From positions 124,001 through 188,000 of the forward strand of contig NZ_VFVY01000009.1 in the NCBI RefSeq assembly GCF_006442315.1: DNA of 64,000 bases. Direction: 5' to 3'. The position numbers and the translations under genes are program-made. Under the pieces are notes generated by a model that was given only the letters and a program-made list of their open reading frames with translations, was not told the origin of the DNA and made no database searches. This DNA comes from Mesorhizobium sp. B2-3-4 (GTDB lineage Bacteria; Pseudomonadota; Alphaproteobacteria; Rhizobiales; Rhizobiaceae). Shown piece by piece: positions 1-8,492 of the stretch (position 1 is its first letter; each line of letters opens with the position of its first letter).

Positions 1-1
1 T

Positions 2-127
2 TCCAACTGGATCGCGCCGCTTTGCGACTACGAGCCGCCGGTCAACTTCCGCTGGCCCGAATATGTCACCACGCCGCGCGGACGCGACTGGTGGATACCA
101 AGCAATGCGCGACCGACCAATTCTTGA
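2..127 (+). CDS. C-terminal end of an unidentified protein (partial)
   Basis: Reading frame 2 is open from the window edge to a TGA at 125-127 and gives 41 residues rich in Trp, Pro and Tyr, ending ARPTNS. Residue usage looks like a real protein tail, and the stop lies 23 nt before the next start codon, so it is probably the upstream member of the same transcription unit. I do not recognise the family. The 5' part lies outside the window. Confidence 0.55.
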   Translation, partial: SNWIAPLCDYEPPVNFRWPEYVTTPRGRDWWIPSNARPTNS

Positions 128-150
128 GAACAAGCCACGAGGAGAACCGC

Positions 151-1083
151 ATGACCGTTCATGACCGCATCGTCGCCGAGCCGTTTTCGCTGCAGCGCCG
201 CAATCCCAACGGCGGCACCAAGCCGCTGACATCGTGGGGTTTCGCCAACGAGACCGATGTGCTGACCGACGTGCTGCTCGGCTCGCCCAATTTCCTGCGT
301 CATCTGTCGACCAGTTCGCTGTCGCGCAAACACCTGCGTGAGGCACCCTGCAACGTCCAGATCGCGCAGGCACAGCACAAGGACCTGGTCGCCGCCTACG
401 AGCATTTCGGCGTCAACATCCACTGGCATGAGCCGACGCCGGAACTGCCGATGCAGGTCTACTCCCGCGATTCCAGCGTGATGACGCCCTACGGCGCTTT
501 CATCACCGCCATGGCCAACTGGTGGCGGCGCGGCGAGAACTATGCCGCCATCCGCACCTATGAAAAACTCGGCATCCCGATCTACGACATGGTGACGGCA
601 GGCACGTTCGAGGGCGGCGACTTCAACGTCATCGAGGACGGCGTGGTGCTGATCGGCTGCGGCGGCGCCCGCACGCAGGAGGAAGGCGCACGCCAGGTGC
701 AGTCCTGGTTCGAGAAGGAAGGCTGGGAAACCCGTATCGCCTTCATCGACGAATATTACGTCCATATCGACCTGATGGTGGTGCCGATCGCCGAGAAGCT
801 GACCGCCGTCTGCCTCGCCTGCACCGAACCCGGTATCGTCGACTGGCTGAAAGGCAAGGGCCACGAGATCATCGACGTTCCCTTCCAGGACACGATGGCG
901 CTCGGCTGCAACTTCATGTCGCTCGGCAAGGACCGGGTGATCGCGCCGACGTCCTCGAAGACGCTGATCGAAAAACTCAAGGCGCGCGGCTTCGAGGTCG
1001 CCGCCGTCGACATGAGCGAAATCTCCAAGACCGGCGGCGGCATTCACTGCATGGCGCAGGCGCTGAAGCGCGAACCGGCCTAA
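151..1083 (+). CDS. Amidinotransferase/dimethylargininase-family hydrolase
   Basis: This 310-residue protein belongs to the Cys-dependent guanidine-modifying superfamily (arginine deiminase, DDAH, amidinotransferases). Such enzymes hydrolyse or transfer the amidino carbon of arginine-like substrates through a thiouronium intermediate. Visible motifs are an EGGD substrate-binding loop near the middle (GTFEGGDF), a catalytic His in YVHIDL, and a C-terminal GGGIHC giving the nucleophile Cys300. Length and motif order fit the DDAH-like group. The ATG at 151 is chosen because GAGGAG lies just upstream; the frame continues 5' from 22 without a better signal. It lies directly before the XRE-cupin regulator, so it may join the downstream catabolic system, but it has its own leader. 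The exact substrate is unknown. Confidence 0.82.
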   Translation: MTVHDRIVAEPFSLQRRNPNGGTKPLTSWGFANETDVLTDVLLGSPNFLRHLSTSSLSRKHLREAPCNVQIAQAQHKDLVAAYEHFGVNIHWHEPTPELPMQVYSRDSSVMTPYGAFITAMANWWRRGENYAAIRTYEKLGIPIYDMVTAGTFEGGDFNVIEDGVVLIGCGGARTQEEGARQVQSWFEKEGWETRIAFIDEYYVHIDLMVVPIAEKLTAVCLACTEPGIVDWLKGKGHEIIDVPFQDTMALGCNFMSLGKDRVIAPTSSKTLIEKLKARGFEVAAVDMSEISKTGGGIHCMAQALKREPA

Positions 1084-1155
1084 GCACCGCCGTTCTCGCG
1101 GTTTAAAGAAAGCGGGCGCGACGCCTGCTGGATGAATCCGTGATTCCGCTCCGAC

Positions 1156-1188
1156 GCGTTGTCCGCTTTTCACAAGGATGGACAACGC
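1156..1188. other. 9-bp inverted repeat in the leader of the XRE-cupin gene
   Basis: GCGTTGTCC at 1156-1164 and GGACAACGC at 1180-1188 are perfect inverted arms with a 15-nt loop. They lie between the amidinohydrolase stop and the regulator start. No T-run follows, so an intrinsic terminator is not well supported. It could be a transcript hairpin or a protein-binding site. Confidence 0.45.
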
Positions 1189-1242
1189 CCGGGATCGGTT
1201 TTACGAGTCGGCCCAACCAGCGGAGATGTTCGCGTCCCCCCA

Positions 1243-1860
1243 ATGAACAAGATCGATACTCACAACAGCAAGGGCAGCGACGAGCGCTCGAGCGCCACCA
1301 GCCTCCTGCGGCTCGGCACGCGGCTGAAACTCTCCCGGCAGACGCGCGGCCTGACCCTGAAGGCGCTGGCCGCCGCCGCCAACTGCTCCGAGAGCCTGCT
1401 TTCCAAGGTCGAGAACGGCAAGGTATCGCCCTCGCTGCCCATGCTCCACCGGCTGGTCGAGGTGCTCGGCACCAATATCGGCTGGATGTTCGAGGAGGCC
1501 GACGGCGAGGAAGGCATCGTCTTTCGGGCCGGCGCGCGGCCGCTGATCGCGCTTGATCCGCTGCGGCGCGGGGAAGGCATTTCGCTGGAGCGGGTCATTC
1601 CCTATTCGCCGGGCCATCTCCTTCAATGCAACATTCATCATATCGAGGCGGGCGGTGAAAGCGCCGGCCCGATCCAGCATGCCGGCGAGGAAGTCGGCTA
1701 TCTCCTGGAAGGCGCCATCGAGCTGATGGTCGGCGACAAGACGTTTCGCCTGACGGCCGGCGATTCCTTCGTTTTCAACTCCGAACTGCCGCACTGGTAC
1801 CGCAATGTCGGCGATCAACGCGCCAGCATTTTCTGGGTGAATACGCCGGCGACATTCTGA
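1243..1860 (+). CDS. XRE-family transcriptional regulator with C-terminal cupin domain
   Basis: The 205-residue protein has an XRE/Cro helix-turn-helix at about residues 22-85, including the SLLSKVENGKVSPS stretch typical of helix 3. A small-molecule-binding cupin_2 barrel follows at about 125-200. This architecture is common in repressors of amine, amino-acid and sugar catabolism, where the cupin senses a metabolite. The ATG at 1243 is preferred over a TTG at 1159 because the upstream codons would lie inside the hairpin leader and add nothing to the HTH. It sits immediately before the importer operon, and two palindromes overlap that operon's probable promoter, so it most likely controls those genes. 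Confidence 0.88.
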   Translation: MNKIDTHNSKGSDERSSATSLLRLGTRLKLSRQTRGLTLKALAAAANCSESLLSKVENGKVSPSLPMLHRLVEVLGTNIGWMFEEADGEEGIVFRAGARPLIALDPLRRGEGISLERVIPYSPGHLLQCNIHHIEAGGESAGPIQHAGEEVGYLLEGAIELMVGDKTFRLTAGDSFVFNSELPHWYRNVGDQRASIFWVNTPATF

Positions 1861-1887
1861 TCCTGCTTTCCCTTCGCTGGCGCTAAT

Positions 1888-1925
1888 TCAAGTGACTTGA
1901 CAAGAAATCAAGTATCTTGAATTAT
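1888..1925 (+). promoter_or_regulatory. Paired operator palindromes overlapping the operon promoter
   Basis: TCAAGTGACTTGA at 1888-1900 is a perfect palindrome around one base. TCAAGTATCTTGA at 1908-1920 is a near-copy. Their starts are exactly 20 bp apart, about two helical turns, which suits two repressor dimers on one DNA face. A -35 TTGACA at 1897-1902 and a -10-like AATTAT at 1920-1925 with a 17-bp spacer are embedded in them. The site follows the XRE-cupin gene and precedes the binding-protein gene, so binding would block polymerase. Assignment to that regulator is inferred from position. Confidence 0.7.
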
Positions 1926-1991
1926 GCCTGTGCGCTCAGCGCCATGTGAGCCCGATCAAGGGCCTTTTTCGCAAAACCAAGGGGAACCGGA

Positions 1992-2933
1992 ATGCGTCTT
2001 ACCAAGATCCTTTCAGGCTGCGCGGCAGCCATCGCCATGACCCTCGCCCTCGGCACTGCTTCCGCCATGGCAGAGACCTATGCGCTCGTCACCATCAACC
2101 AGCAGGCCCTGTTCTTCAACCAGATCAATGACGGCGCGACGGCCGCCGCGAAGGCCGCCGGCGTCGACCTCGTCATCTTCAACGCCAACAACGTGCCGAG
2201 CGCGCAGAACGACGCGATCGAGAACTACATCACCCAGAAGGTCGACGGCATCATTCTCGTCGCCATCGATGTCAACGGTGTGAAGCCTGCGGTCACGGCG
2301 GCGAAGGCCGCCGGCATTCCCGTCATCGCCATTGACGCGCAGATTCCAGACGGTGACAACGTCGCCTTCGTCGGCGTCGACAACACCAAGGCCGGCGAGG
2401 ACATCGGCAAATTCTATGCCGACTACGTCAAGACCAAGCTCAACGGGACAGCCAAGATCGGCGTCGTCGGCGCGCTTAATTCGTTCATCCAGAACCAGCG
2501 CCTCGACGGCTTCAAGAAGGCCGTCACCGACAGCGGCCAGAAAGTCACCTTCCTCGACACGGTCGATGGCCAGAACGTGCAGGACGTGGCGCTCTCGGCC
2601 TCCGAGAACCTGATGACGGCCAATGCCGACATGACGACGCTCTATGCCACCGGCGAGCCCGCCCTGCTCGGCGCGGTTTCCGCAGTTACCAGCCAGGGCC
2701 GCACCGGCGACGTCAAGGTGTTCGGCTGGGACCTGACCAAGTCGGCGGTACAGGGCCTCGAAGAGGGCTGGGTCATCGCGGTCGTCCAGCAGGATCCGGC
2801 TGGTGAGGGCAAGGCCGCCATCGAAGCCTTCGGCAAGCTCAAGAAGGGCGAGAAGATCGATCCGATCATCAATGTTCCGGTCACCATCGTGACCAAGGAA
2901 AATGTCGGCCAGTTCAAGGACATGTTCAAGTAA
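1992..2933 (+). CDS. Ribose-type ABC transporter substrate-binding protein
   Basis: The 313-residue periplasmic binding protein has a signal peptide of about 27 residues ending SAMA-ET, then the two-lobed Peripla_BP_4 fold of the ribose/galactose class. Markers are NQISN-like early sequence (FFNQIND), a DGIILVAID strand, IPVIAID, and TGEPALLGA in the second lobe. It captures a small sugar-like ligand and delivers it to the permease encoded at 3823. It is the first gene of the operon, which is usual because the binding protein is needed in excess. The ligand cannot be read from sequence; the adjacent kinase and hydrolases suggest a modified sugar or nucleoside-like compound. Confidence 0.9.
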   Translation: MRLTKILSGCAAAIAMTLALGTASAMAETYALVTINQQALFFNQINDGATAAAKAAGVDLVIFNANNVPSAQNDAIENYITQKVDGIILVAIDVNGVKPAVTAAKAAGIPVIAIDAQIPDGDNVAFVGVDNTKAGEDIGKFYADYVKTKLNGTAKIGVVGALNSFIQNQRLDGFKKAVTDSGQKVTFLDTVDGQNVQDVALSASENLMTANADMTTLYATGEPALLGAVSAVTSQGRTGDVKVFGWDLTKSAVQGLEEGWVIAVVQQDPAGEGKAAIEAFGKLKKGEKIDPIINVPVTIVTKENVGQFKDMFK

Positions 2934-3025
2934 GATCCTCTCCAGACCGCCGGGCCTCGCATCGACTGGAAGGTCGTTGCGCGGCTCGGCGACCAATTGA
3001 ACATGCCGCGTTGAGAACTGGAACC

Positions 3026-3826
3026 ATGATGAGCGATGGCGAGACCTACCGCGTCAGGATGACCGGTATTTCCAAACGATACGGCCCCATCCAGACCCTG
3101 GACGATGTTTCACTGCATCTAAAGCCCGGCGAGGTGCTCGGTCTGGTCGGCGACAACGGCGCCGGCAAATCGACCCTGAGCAAGGTCCTGTCCGGAGCGG
3201 TCATTCCGGATTCCGGTAGCATCGAGATCGACGGCAAGGCCGTCTCCTTCTCGTCGCCGGCCGATGCCCGCGCCGCGCGGGTGGAGATGGTCTACCAGGA
3301 CCTTTCGCTCTGCGACACGGTGGATGTCGCGGGCAATCTCTTTCTCGGCCGTGAACCGCGACGGCGCGTTCTGGGCGTCCCCTTTCTCGACAACAGGCGT
3401 ATGCATGACGAGACGCGCACCATGCTCGACAGGCTCGGCATCGTCATCGCCGACACCAGGCTCAAGGTCGAGAACCTCTCCGGCGGGCAGCGCCAGTCGA
3501 TCGCCATTGGCCGCGCCGCCTCCTTCGATCCCTCGGTGCTGATCATGGACGAGCCGACGGCGGCGCTTGCCGTGGCGGAAGTCGAAGCGGTGCTTGAACT
3601 GATCCGCACGGTCAGCGCCCGTGGCGTCAGCGTCATCCTGATCACCCACCGGCTGCAGGATCTGTTCCTGGTCTGCGACCGCATCCAGGTCATGTATGAA
3701 GGCCGCAACGTCGCTGAACGCAAGATCGGCGAGACCAGCATCGAGGAGGTCGTCAACCTGATCGTCGGCCGGAAATTCAACGCGCGTTCGGCGCGCGCCA
3801 GCCGTGATGAGGCGGTCCAGCCATGA
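3026..3826 (+). CDS. Sugar ABC transporter ATP-binding protein (single domain)
   Basis: The 266-residue ATPase energises the importer. Walker A GDNGAGKST lies at about residues 42-50, the signature LSGGQRQ around 150, and Walker B LIMDEPTAAL shortly after. RbsA-type proteins of this transporter class usually carry two fused ATPase domains of about 500 residues; this one has a single domain, as in the FrcA-like subgroup common in rhizobia. An ATG at 3026 is chosen over the TTG at 3011; another ATG follows at 3029. The 3' end overlaps the permease start by 4 nt (ATGA), indicating translational coupling. Confidence 0.9.
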   Translation: MMSDGETYRVRMTGISKRYGPIQTLDDVSLHLKPGEVLGLVGDNGAGKSTLSKVLSGAVIPDSGSIEIDGKAVSFSSPADARAARVEMVYQDLSLCDTVDVAGNLFLGREPRRRVLGVPFLDNRRMHDETRTMLDRLGIVIADTRLKVENLSGGQRQSIAIGRAASFDPSVLIMDEPTAALAVAEVEAVLELIRTVSARGVSVILITHRLQDLFLVCDRIQVMYEGRNVAERKIGETSIEEVVNLIVGRKFNARSARASRDEAVQP

Positions 3827-4842
3827 ACGCCACCTCCCCGTCCGCAGATATGGCAACCTCGCCGTCCAGCCGCGTCCGCAAGAGCGGCTGGAAGGACGTG
3901 GCGCTCGCCAATGGCAGCGTCGTCTCCATCGCGCTGTTCTTCATCGCCGTCTGCGTGGTCTTCTCGCTGATCACCGGTTCCTTCCTGACGACACCCAACC
4001 TGCTCAACATCGTGCGCCAGTCGGCGCCGCTGCTGATCGTCGCGGCGGCCATGACCTTCGTCATCACCACCGGCGGCATCGATCTGTCGGTCGGCTCCGT
4101 GCTGGCGCTCGCGGCGACGCTGTCGGCCGTCCTGCTGCAGGCCGGCCTGCCATGGCCGCTGGTCGTGCTGGCCATGCTGGCTCTGGGTGCCGCGATCGGC
4201 GCGCTCCAGGGTTTCTTCATCGCCTATGAGCGTATCCCGGCCTTCATCGTCACTCTGGCCGGTCTTTCCGTCATCCGCGGCGTCGCGCTGCTGATCACCG
4301 GCGGCTATTCGATCCCGGTCGAGCCGACGAGCTTCTTCGTCAGCATCGGCCGGGCCTGGTTCCTCGGCGTGCCGGTGCCGGCGCTGTTGGCGCTTGCCGT
4401 GCTGATCGTCGCCTATCTCGCCTTCAACCAGACGCCGTTCGGCCGCTATGTCACCGGCATCGGCGCCAATACCGAGGCGGTTCGCCGCGCCGGTGTCGAT
4501 ACGCGTTTCATGACGCTGTTCGTCTACATCCTGTCTGGCATGGCGGCGGCCTCGGCCGGCATCATTCTGGCGGCGCGACTTGGGTCCGGTTCCTCGAACT
4601 CCGGCCAGGGCTTCGAGCTCGACGTCATCGCAGCCGTGGTGCTCGGCGGCACCAGCCTTTTCGGCGGGCGCGGCACGATCGTCGGCACCGTGCTTGGCGC
4701 CCTCACCGTCGCGGTCATCGGCAACGGCCTGATCCTGGCGCATATGTCGCCATTCCTCACCCCGATCGTCACCGGTACGATCATCCTCATTGCCATCTGG
4801 CTGAATTTCCGCCTGTTCAAGGGCGCGGTGCGGAGCCGCTGA
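3823..4842 (+). CDS. Ribose-type ABC transporter permease (RbsC family)
   Basis: The 339-residue inner-membrane permease has a cytoplasmic N-terminus of about 25 residues followed by roughly eight to ten hydrophobic segments. It carries family markers TTGGIDLSVGS near residue 85 and GGTSLFGGRGT near 285, the latter in the loop contacting the ATPase. It forms the translocation channel for the ligand bound by the protein encoded at 1992. It overlaps the ATPase gene by 4 nt and is followed after 1 nt by the phosphotriesterase-family gene, so transport and metabolism are in one message. Confidence 0.92.
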   Translation: MNATSPSADMATSPSSRVRKSGWKDVALANGSVVSIALFFIAVCVVFSLITGSFLTTPNLLNIVRQSAPLLIVAAAMTFVITTGGIDLSVGSVLALAATLSAVLLQAGLPWPLVVLAMLALGAAIGALQGFFIAYERIPAFIVTLAGLSVIRGVALLITGGYSIPVEPTSFFVSIGRAWFLGVPVPALLALAVLIVAYLAFNQTPFGRYVTGIGANTEAVRRAGVDTRFMTLFVYILSGMAAASAGIILAARLGSGSSNSGQGFELDVIAAVVLGGTSLFGGRGTIVGTVLGALTVAVIGNGLILAHMSPFLTPIVTGTIILIAIWLNFRLFKGAVRSR

Positions 4843-4843
4843 T

Positions 4844-5932
4844 ATGGATCACCTGTTCGACGACAAGCCGAGGGAACGGGCGCCGATCGGTGTCCGTTCC
4901 GGCACGGTGATGACCGTTACCGGCCCGGTGGCGATCGCCGACATGGGCGTGACGCTGATGCACGAGCATATCCTGCTCGACGGTGCGACGTCCTGGAAAT
5001 GCCCCTGCCATCCCGACGAGAAGAAGATCGCCGAGCAGCCGGTCAGCATGGAGATCATCGGCGAGCTGCGGATGAACCCCTATATGAACCGCGACAACGT
5101 CTCGCTCGACGACAGCGACCTGGCGCTTTCGGAACTGGCGAAATACCGTGCGCTTGGCGGCCACACCGTGGTCGACGCCACCAATATCGGCATCGGCCGT
5201 GACCCGGTGAAGCTGGCGCGTATCGGCCGCGCCTCCGGCCTGCGCATCGTCATGGGCACCGGTTTCTACCTGCAGCACACCCACCCCGACTGGCTGAAGG
5301 CGATGGATGTCGACGACGTCACCGAATTCCTCGTCAACGATGTCGGCGGCGGCGCGACGCAGCCCGAGATCATGGCCGGCATCATCGGCGAGGTCGGCGT
5401 CAGCAAGGATTTCACCGACGAGGAGCGCAAGTCGCTGCGGGCCTCGGCGCGCGCCGCCCGGATAACCGGCGTGCCGCTGACCATCCATCTGCCCGGCTGG
5501 GAGCGGCTGGCGCATGAGGTGCTCGATGTGGTCGAGGCCGAAGGCGCCGATCTCAGGCATACCGTGCTTTGCCACATGAACCCGAGCCACAATGATCTCG
5601 GCTACCAGAAAAGCCTGGCCGCGCGCGGCGCCTTCCTGGAATACGACATGATCGGCATGGATTTCTACTACGCCGACCAGGACGCGCAATCGCCGTCCGA
5701 CGAGCAGAACGCGCAGGCGATCCGTTCGCTGATCGACATGGGGCTGGTCGATCGGATCCTGCTGTCGCAGGACGTCTTCCTGAAAATCATGCTGACCCGC
5801 TTCGGCGGCTTCGGCTACGGTTTCATCCTCAAGCATTTCGTGCCGAGGCTCAAACGCCATGGCGTCGAGCAAGCGGCGATCGACCGCATGCTCATCGACA
5901 ACCCAAAGACCGTGTTCGCCGCGGGCCTCTGA
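4844..5932 (+). CDS. Phosphotriesterase-family metal-dependent hydrolase
   Basis: The 362-residue TIM-barrel amidohydrolase belongs to the phosphotriesterase/PHP/lactonase family. The first metal pair is His40 and His42 in MHEHILL. A GEVGVS strand supplies the bridging acid, TIHLPGW and LCHMNPS give the remaining histidines, and LLSQDVF the catalytic Asp. A glutamate in place of the carboxylated lysine at the bridge is typical of bacterial PHP-type and lactonase members rather than true organophosphate hydrolases. It is probably cytoplasmic because no signal peptide is seen. The substrate is likely a lactone, ester or cyclic amide formed from the imported compound; this is inferred from family and operon only. 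Confidence 0.85.
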   Translation: MDHLFDDKPRERAPIGVRSGTVMTVTGPVAIADMGVTLMHEHILLDGATSWKCPCHPDEKKIAEQPVSMEIIGELRMNPYMNRDNVSLDDSDLALSELAKYRALGGHTVVDATNIGIGRDPVKLARIGRASGLRIVMGTGFYLQHTHPDWLKAMDVDDVTEFLVNDVGGGATQPEIMAGIIGEVGVSKDFTDEERKSLRASARAARITGVPLTIHLPGWERLAHEVLDVVEAEGADLRHTVLCHMNPSHNDLGYQKSLAARGAFLEYDMIGMDFYYADQDAQSPSDEQNAQAIRSLIDMGLVDRILLSQDVFLKIMLTRFGGFGYGFILKHFVPRLKRHGVEQAAIDRMLIDNPKTVFAAGL

Positions 5933-5961
5933 GCCGCGGCCCCAAGCAGCAAGGAGCATAC

Positions 5962-6732
5962 ATGTCCAGGAAGAAGGTTCTTCTCGCAGGCGAGTCCTGG
6001 GTCTCGACCGCGACCCATATCAAGGGCTTTGACCAGTTCCCGACCGTGACCTATCACACCGGCGCCGATGAATTGCTCACCGCGCTGAAGGACGGTCCGT
6101 TCGAGGTTACCTTCATGCCGGCGCATGAGGCGCAGCGGAACTTTCCGCAGACCATGGAGGCGCTTTCTGCATATGACGCGGTCGTGCTCTCCGATATCGG
6201 CGCCAACACGCTGCTGCTGCACCCCGACACCTGGGTCCACTCCAAGCCAACGCCGAACCGGTTGCGCCTGTTGCGCGACTATGTCGGCAATGGCGGCGGC
6301 CTTTTGATGTTCGGTGGCTACTACAGTTTCCAGGGCATCAACGGCGGCGCGCGCTACCACAAGACGCCGGTCGAGGACGTCCTGCCGGTCGCCTGCCTGC
6401 CGGTGGACGACCGCGTCGAGGTTCCCGAAGCATTCACGCCTGTCGTTGTCGGCTCGCAGGACCATCCGATCCTCAAGGGCCTCGGCAAGGATTGGCCGAT
6501 CCTGCTCGGCTTCAACGAGGTCACCGTCAAGGACGGCGCCGAGGTCCTGGCCACCGTTTCCTCCGACTATCGCTCGCTGCCGCTGCTGGTCACCGGCAAG
6601 TACGGCAAGGGCCGCACGCTGGCCTGGACTTCGGATGTCGGCCCGCACTGGCTGCCGCCAGGCTTCATCGCCTGGAACGGCTACAAGACGCTGTTCGAAC
6701 AGATGCTGGGCTGGGCGACCTCCAGGGATTGA
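5962..6732 (+). CDS. GATase1-like (DUF1355-type) protein
   Basis: The 256-residue protein has a class I glutamine-amidotransferase-like alpha/beta fold of the kind grouped with ThuA-like proteins. It starts KKVLLAGESW, has a GGGLLMFGGYYSFQG strand-turn near residue 115, and ends with GKGRTLAWTSDVGPHW, a block shared by these predicted carbohydrate- or amide-handling proteins. I do not see the Cys of a true amidotransferase nucleophile elbow at the expected GGGLLMFGG position, so glutaminase activity is doubtful. It lies between hydrolase and kinase genes of the operon with short gaps and probably acts on the same substrate. The reaction is unknown. Confidence 0.72.
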   Translation: MSRKKVLLAGESWVSTATHIKGFDQFPTVTYHTGADELLTALKDGPFEVTFMPAHEAQRNFPQTMEALSAYDAVVLSDIGANTLLLHPDTWVHSKPTPNRLRLLRDYVGNGGGLLMFGGYYSFQGINGGARYHKTPVEDVLPVACLPVDDRVEVPEAFTPVVVGSQDHPILKGLGKDWPILLGFNEVTVKDGAEVLATVSSDYRSLPLLVTGKYGKGRTLAWTSDVGPHWLPPGFIAWNGYKTLFEQMLGWATSRD

Positions 6733-6735
6733 GCC

Positions 6736-7647
6736 ATGCGCGTCCATGTCGTGGGCAATGTCTGCGTCGATACGACGTTTCGGCTGGACCGGTTCCCGCA
6801 GCCGGGCGAAACGTTGAACGCGTCGCACCATGCCGACGGCCTTGGCGGCAAGGGCGCGAACCAGGCGGTGGCCGCCGCCCGCACCGGCGCCGATGTTCGC
6901 TTCCATGCGGCGGTCGGCAGCGATGCCGCCGGAGCCTGGATAAAAGAACAACTCAGCCGGGAACTCGATATCGGCCATCTGACTGATCTGCCGCTGCCCA
7001 GCGACCGGTCGACGATCATGGTCGATGCGCGCGGTGAGAACCTCATCGTCACCGGCGCCAGTTGCGCCGAGGCCTTCGATCCGCTGGCGGATGGCGGTTT
7101 CGCGGCATCGATCGGACGCGGCGACATCGTGGTGTTGCAGGGCAATCTCGATCCGGATGTAACAGCGGCTTGCCTGCGGGCGGCACGTGGCGCCGGAGCG
7201 GTTGCCATCTTCAATCCCAGCCCGCTCGCGCCCGGCTCGGTGCCGGATTTGCGCGACGTCAGCCTGGTTGTCGCCAATGCCGGCGAATCGGAGCTTTTGA
7301 CATCGGCGGCGGAGCCTTCCGAGGCGGCCCGCGCGTTGATCCGCCAAGGGGCCGCCGCCGCAATCGTGACGCTTGGTGCGCAGGGCTGCCTGGTGGCCGA
7401 TGGCGAAGGACATGTCGAACGGATCGCCGCGCCCAAGGTGGCGGTGATCGACACCAGCGGCGCCGGCGATGTGTTTTGCGGCTGCCTCGCCGGATGTCTC
7501 GCTGCCGGCATCGAGCTCGCCAAAGCGGCGCGGATCGCGGTTCGCGCCGCGGCCATCTCGGTCGGACGCGCCGGCACTCTCCAATCCTGCCCCGACAGGC
7601 GGGAAATGAAAACACTCATGGAAACGACGGAAGCGGAAACGGCATGA
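6736..7647 (+). CDS. PfkB-family (ribokinase-like) carbohydrate kinase
   Basis: The 303-residue kinase has the two PfkB signatures: GGKGANQAVAAAR near residue 38, binding the sugar, and DTSGAGDVFCG near 240, with the catalytic Asp and anion hole. Length and motif spacing match ribokinase. It would phosphorylate a sugar, nucleoside or polyol released from the imported compound, trapping it in the cytoplasm. It starts 3 nt after the preceding stop and overlaps the next gene by 4 nt. Pairing with a ribose-type importer makes a furanose product likely, but ribose itself is not established. Confidence 0.88.
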   Translation: MRVHVVGNVCVDTTFRLDRFPQPGETLNASHHADGLGGKGANQAVAAARTGADVRFHAAVGSDAAGAWIKEQLSRELDIGHLTDLPLPSDRSTIMVDARGENLIVTGASCAEAFDPLADGGFAASIGRGDIVVLQGNLDPDVTAACLRAARGAGAVAIFNPSPLAPGSVPDLRDVSLVVANAGESELLTSAAEPSEAARALIRQGAAAAIVTLGAQGCLVADGEGHVERIAAPKVAVIDTSGAGDVFCGCLAGCLAAGIELAKAARIAVRAAAISVGRAGTLQSCPDRREMKTLMETTEAETA

Positions 7648-8492
7648 CAAAATCTCCCAAGGCCATCGGCTCCAAACAGGTGACGGACGACGCGCTGCGG
7701 TCGATCTTCGGCAGGAGCAAGGTGGCGATCGGCGTCGTTCACCTCGCCCCCCTGCCCGGCGCGCCGCGCTATGACGGCGAGGCGGTGGAGGCCATTTATC
7801 AGCGCGGCCTCGACGACGCGAAAGCCTATCTCGATGGCGGCTGCGATGGCGTGATCGTCGAAAATCACGGCGACGTGCCGTTTGCCAAGCCCGACGACAT
7901 CGGGCCGGAAACCTCCGCCTACATGTCCGTCGTCTCCGATCGCATCCGTCGGGAATTGGGCCGGCCGGTCGGCATCAACGTGCTCGCCAATGCCTCCATC
8001 CCGGCTCTTTCGATCGCCAGCGCCTCCGGTTCATCCTTCGTGCGCGTCAATCAATGGGCCAACGCCTATGTCGCCAATGAGGGTTTCATCGAGGGCGAAG
8101 CGGCACGCGCCATGCGGTTCCGCGCCAGGCTTCGGGCCAACGGCATCCGCATCTTCGCCGACGCCCATGTCAAGCACGGCGCCCATGCCATCGTAGGCGA
8201 CCGGCCGGTCGAGGAACAGGTCAAGGACCTGGTGTTCTTCGACGCCGACGCGGTGATCGCCACCGGCCAGCGCACCGGCCACGCCGCCGATCTCAGCTAT
8301 ATCAGGATGATCAAGGAAGCCGCCGGACTGCCGACGCTGGTCGGCAGCGGCGTGACGCCCGACAATGCCAACGACATCCTCGGCATCGTCGACGGCGTCA
8401 TCGTCGCCAGTTCCCTGAAATATGACGGCGTCTGGTGGAACGACGTCGATCCGCAAAGGGTGAGAGCCTTCATAGGCGGCCTCAAGCGGTGA
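7644..8492 (+). CDS. BtpA/SgcQ-family protein
   Basis: The 282-residue protein belongs to the BtpA family, a predicted TIM-barrel group that includes E. coli SgcQ and cyanobacterial BtpA. Diagnostic stretches are GVVHLAPLPGAPRY near the N-terminus, VENHGDVPF, INVLANAS, DAHVKHGAH and the GSGVTPDNA phosphate-binding-like loop near the C-terminus. SgcQ occurs in sugar catabolic operons, and the late GSGV loop resembles phosphate sites of ribulose-phosphate-type barrels. It may therefore act on the phosphorylated product of the upstream kinase. The start overlaps the kinase stop by 4 nt. Biochemical function of the family is poorly defined. Confidence 0.8.
   Translation: MTKSPKAIGSKQVTDDALRSIFGRSKVAIGVVHLAPLPGAPRYDGEAVEAIYQRGLDDAKAYLDGGCDGVIVENHGDVPFAKPDDIGPETSAYMSVVSDRIRRELGRPVGINVLANASIPALSIASASGSSFVRVNQWANAYVANEGFIEGEAARAMRFRARLRANGIRIFADAHVKHGAHAIVGDRPVEEQVKDLVFFDADAVIATGQRTGHAADLSYIRMIKEAAGLPTLVGSGVTPDNANDILGIVDGVIVASSLKYDGVWWNDVDPQRVRAFIGGLKR

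Noticed and set aside
3292..4743. 483-codon antisense frame, rich in Arg, Asp and Gly
   Set aside because: It is the reverse-strand shadow of the ATPase and permease genes; its composition is repetitive and no domain is visible.
5815..7650. 611-codon antisense frame
   Set aside because: It covers parts of three well-supported sense genes with overlapping coupling; it is a GC-rich shadow.
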